Source: CAYNXB01 sp964401045
GTDB lineage: Bacteria > Pseudomonadota > Alphaproteobacteria > Sphingomonadales > Sphingomonadaceae
NCBI GenBank assembly: GCA_964401045.1
Contig: CAYNXB010000027.1
Span: forward strand, 1-33,049
DNA length: 33,049 nt
Direction of reading: 5' to 3'
The notes below the pieces were generated by a model, which ran no database searches, had not been told where the DNA came from, and saw only the letters and a list, made by a program, of their open reading frames with translations. Positions 31,412 to 33,049 of the stretch are shown piece by piece (the first letter of the stretch is position 1; each line of letters starts with the position of its first letter). The translations under genes and the position numbers were made by a program.

Positions 31412-32563
31412 TCACCCGGTCTGTTCGAACGCCACGCTGCCTTCGCGCAGCAAGTCCAGAATCAACGCAAGGCACGCCTCCGATGCCGCGAACTCGTCCG
31501 CCATCCGCACGTGGCTTGTGGCGCAGAGTCGCTCCGCGAATACGGCCGCCACACCCGTGCACGCATAGACCCGGCCATCGACGAACAGCTCCAGCGCGTC
31601 GGCTTCGCCGCGAATGAACGAAAAGCGGCTGGCGGGATTGCGTAGCAGGGCACTTCCTGCAGCCACATGCGAGCGCAGATCGTCCGGTTCGACCGGCTGC
31701 TCCGGTCGCCAGTCGATCTCCGGGTTCTTGGGTGCGGTGCTGTAGCGCCCGAACCACTGCGCGAAGGCTTGGGAATCGAGCATGCGCTCCGCGACAAGCT
31801 CACGCAGGCGGGCAAGCGCGCTTGGCGAAATCTCGCCAGGGTTCTCCTGCGCCGCCAAGCCCGGGTCCGTATACCGATCGTCGTCCTCGATCCCGTCCAG
31901 CAGGTGCTCGGCCCAATGGGCGATCAACTCGCCGCGCGACGGGGCGCGAAAGCCGATCGAATAGGTCATGCAGTCGTCGCCCACCGCGATGCCGTTATGC
32001 GCGACGCCCGGAGGGACATAGAGGATATCGCCAGGTCCCAGGACCCATTCCTCGATCGGTTCGAAATCCGCCAGCAGGCGCAGATCGTCATGGGGCAGGA
32101 GCGCGGTGGTGGAATCGCATTTCGTGCCGATCTGCCAACGGCGCTCACCCAGGCCCTGCACCAGAAAGACATCGTAGTTGTCGAAATGCGCCCCGACCCC
32201 GCCTTGGTCCACTGCGTAACTGACCATGACGTCATCGACCCGCCAGTTGGGCACGAAGCGGAAGGGTTCGAGCAGCGCGGCGACCGCCGGGACGTGATGA
32301 TCGACTGCCTGCACCAGCAACGTCCACGGATCGGCGCCCATTTCACCGAAGCGCGTGTCGGGAAAAGGCCCGTGTTCCGGCGCCCATCGATCGTCCGCGC
32401 GGGTCACGAGGCGCGATTCTACTCCGGGTTCACAGGCGAGCCCCGCCAGCTCATCCGGTTCGAGTGGATTGCTCCATCGGTTCCAGGGGTTGCGGATAAG
32501 CAGTGGCCGCTGTTGCCAGGTATCGCGCAGGAAACCGGCAGCATCGAAATCGCGCAGGTGCAT
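31412..32563 (-). CDS. cupin (JmjC-type) ribosomal oxygenase, RoxA/YcfD-like
   Basis: Fe(II)/2-oxoglutarate-dependent oxygenase of 383 residues. E. coli YcfD hydroxylates an Arg of ribosomal protein uL16. FLRDTWQQRPLLIRNPW at the start is typical. His126-Phe-Asp128 (VGAHFDNYDVFLVQ) and His189 (VPPGVAHNGIAVG) are the iron ligands. LGPGDILYVPPG and TYSIGFRAPSRGEL are the usual cupin strands. The C-terminal winged-helix part follows (about 290-383). It starts 2 bp after the stop of a small gene, with which it forms an operon. Its location next to rluE and yheS is in keeping with a ribosome-related role. Confidence 0.9.
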   Translation of the reverse strand: MHLRDFDAAGFLRDTWQQRPLLIRNPWNRWSNPLEPDELAGLACEPGVESRLVTRADDRWAPEHGPFPDTRFGEMGADPWTLLVQAVDHHVPAVAALLEPFRFVPNWRVDDVMVSYAVDQGGVGAHFDNYDVFLVQGLGERRWQIGTKCDSTTALLPHDDLRLLADFEPIEEWVLGPGDILYVPPGVAHNGIAVGDDCMTYSIGFRAPSRGELIAHWAEHLLDGIEDDDRYTDPGLAAQENPGEISPSALARLRELVAERMLDSQAFAQWFGRYSTAPKNPEIDWRPEQPVEPDDLRSHVAAGSALLRNPASRFSFIRGEADALELFVDGRVYACTGVAAVFAERLCATSHVRMADEFAASEACLALILDLLREGSVAFEQTG

Positions 32564-32565
32564 GG

Positions 32566-32835
32566 TTATTGGTCCGGGCCTAATTCAGCCCCGGCCAGCA
32601 GGTCCATGAAGTTGCGGGCAGCCTCGCGATCCGCCTTGTCCTTGAAAACCACGTCGAGGTCCGGTGCCGCGTCCAGCAGGTACAGCAACGACCACAGTGC
32701 AAAGCGCTTTCCCGGGTCCTGTTCGAGACCGAGATCGACCCGCATATGCTCTACGCCGGACTCTTGAGCGGCCGGCGTCAGCGCGGAAATGTCCGAGGTG
32801 CCGAAGTAGCGCCGCAGGAGATCGTCGAAATCCAT
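32566..32835 (-). CDS. small conserved hypothetical protein
   Basis: 89 residues, acidic, no membrane segment or signal. MDFDDLLRRYFGTSDISALTP leads into a helical region (FALWSLLYLLDAAPDLDVVFKDKADREAARNFMDLL). Its stop is 2 bp before the start of the RoxA/YcfD-like gene, so the two are translated together. I recognise no named family; it may be a partner of the oxygenase. Confidence 0.75.
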   Translation of the reverse strand: MDFDDLLRRYFGTSDISALTPAAQESGVEHMRVDLGLEQDPGKRFALWSLLYLLDAAPDLDVVFKDKADREAARNFMDLLAGAELGPDQ

Positions 32836-32984
32836 GCCGCATGGCTAGCGCAGCGGGGGAACAACGCAAGCCAATGCGGGGCGCTTCGTCGACCTCACCG
32901 GCGCCTTTGTGCCGCGCTTTCCGGAGCGTCGGAACATGACCGAGAAAATTTGACTTTCGCCGGGGTTCACGATGAGCAGCGCTT

Positions 32985-33049
32985 ATGCGTGCCGAGTGTG
33001 ACGTGCTGGTGGTGGGGGGCGGCATAAACGGCGCGGCCATCGCGCGCGA
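32985..33049 (+). CDS. glpD: glycerol-3-phosphate dehydrogenase, N-terminus only
   Basis: The first 21 codons from ATG 32985 read MRAECDVLVVGGGINGAAIAR and are cut by the window end. GGGINGxxIARD is the FAD-binding start typical of GlpD, the membrane-bound enzyme that oxidises glycerol 3-phosphate to dihydroxyacetone phosphate. Other FAD oxidoreductases share GxGxxG, so only the INGA wording favours GlpD. The 149-bp spacer to the divergent small gene holds a TTGACT at 32951-32956 but no clear -10 box. Confidence 0.65.
   Translation, partial: MRAECDVLVVGGGINGAAIAR

Noticed and set aside
1..33049. Mobile elements, CRISPR, tRNA or phage genes
   Set aside because: No transposase, integrase, direct-repeat array, cloverleaf or phage protein was recognised on either strand.

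Overview
The window looks like a high-GC alphaproteobacterial chromosome, most likely a sphingomonad (order Sphingomonadales: Sphingomonas, Sphingobium or Novosphingobium type). This is inferred from the TonB-dependent receptor with a DIVVTATR box, the FHS-type sugar permease, the IlvD/Edd sugar-acid dehydratase and the many Tat-exported enzymes. No rRNA, tRNA, CRISPR array or insertion sequence was seen. A run of 100 N (7530-7629) is an assembly gap, so the parts left and right of it may not truly be adjacent.

Left of the gap (1-7464) is a sugar-use cluster. A GH95 alpha-L-fucosidase/galactosidase (cut by the window edge) and a FucP-like permease are transcribed leftwards. A periplasmic aldose 1-epimerase, an IlvD/Edd sugar-acid dehydratase and a semialdehyde dehydrogenase are transcribed rightwards. 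Together they suggest release, uptake and non-phosphorylative oxidation of L-fucose or a stereochemically related sugar such as L-galactose or L-arabinose. The dehydrogenase, lactonase and aldolase steps are not in the window.

The centre (7630-26331) is the unusual part. It holds a TonB-dependent receptor, a secreted beta-lactamase-fold serine hydrolase, an ACS-family MFS carrier, a Tat-exported HD-domain protein with PhnZ/MIOX-like metal-ligand spacing and an IclR-family regulator. A five-gene operon follows: DUF1592-type diheme protein, Tat-exported VOC protein, Tat-exported DUF1552 protein, membrane-anchored ankyrin protein and DUF2231-cytochrome c protein. Last comes a three-gene operon: spinster-like MFS carrier, secreted alpha/beta hydrolase and secreted DUF6282 metal-dependent hydrolase. 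Nearly every enzyme carries an export signal, so the chemistry appears to happen in the periplasm before uptake.

Four promoters in this locus share one layout: a TTGNNN -35 box, exactly 17 bp, a TAGCCA-like -10 box, and then a 16-bp CCGGAA-N4-TTCCGG palindrome near the expected start of transcription. They precede the TonB receptor, the HD gene, the DUF1592 operon and the spinster-like MFS operon. Palindromes with a GGAA/TTCC core are typical of IclR-family operators, so the locus is probably one regulon of the IclR-type protein encoded in its middle. The substrate cannot be read from the sequence. The PcaR-like regulator, ACS and spinster carriers, and the hydrolase/VOC/metal-hydrolase set fit an ester-linked aromatic or other natural product.

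Right of 26.5 kb is ordinary housekeeping sequence: a DEAD-box RNA helicase, a YaiI/DUF188 protein, a YheS-type ABC-F ATPase, a small CxxC protein, RluE-type pseudouridine synthase, a RoxA/YcfD-type ribosomal oxygenase with a small partner on the opposite strand, and the start of glpD.
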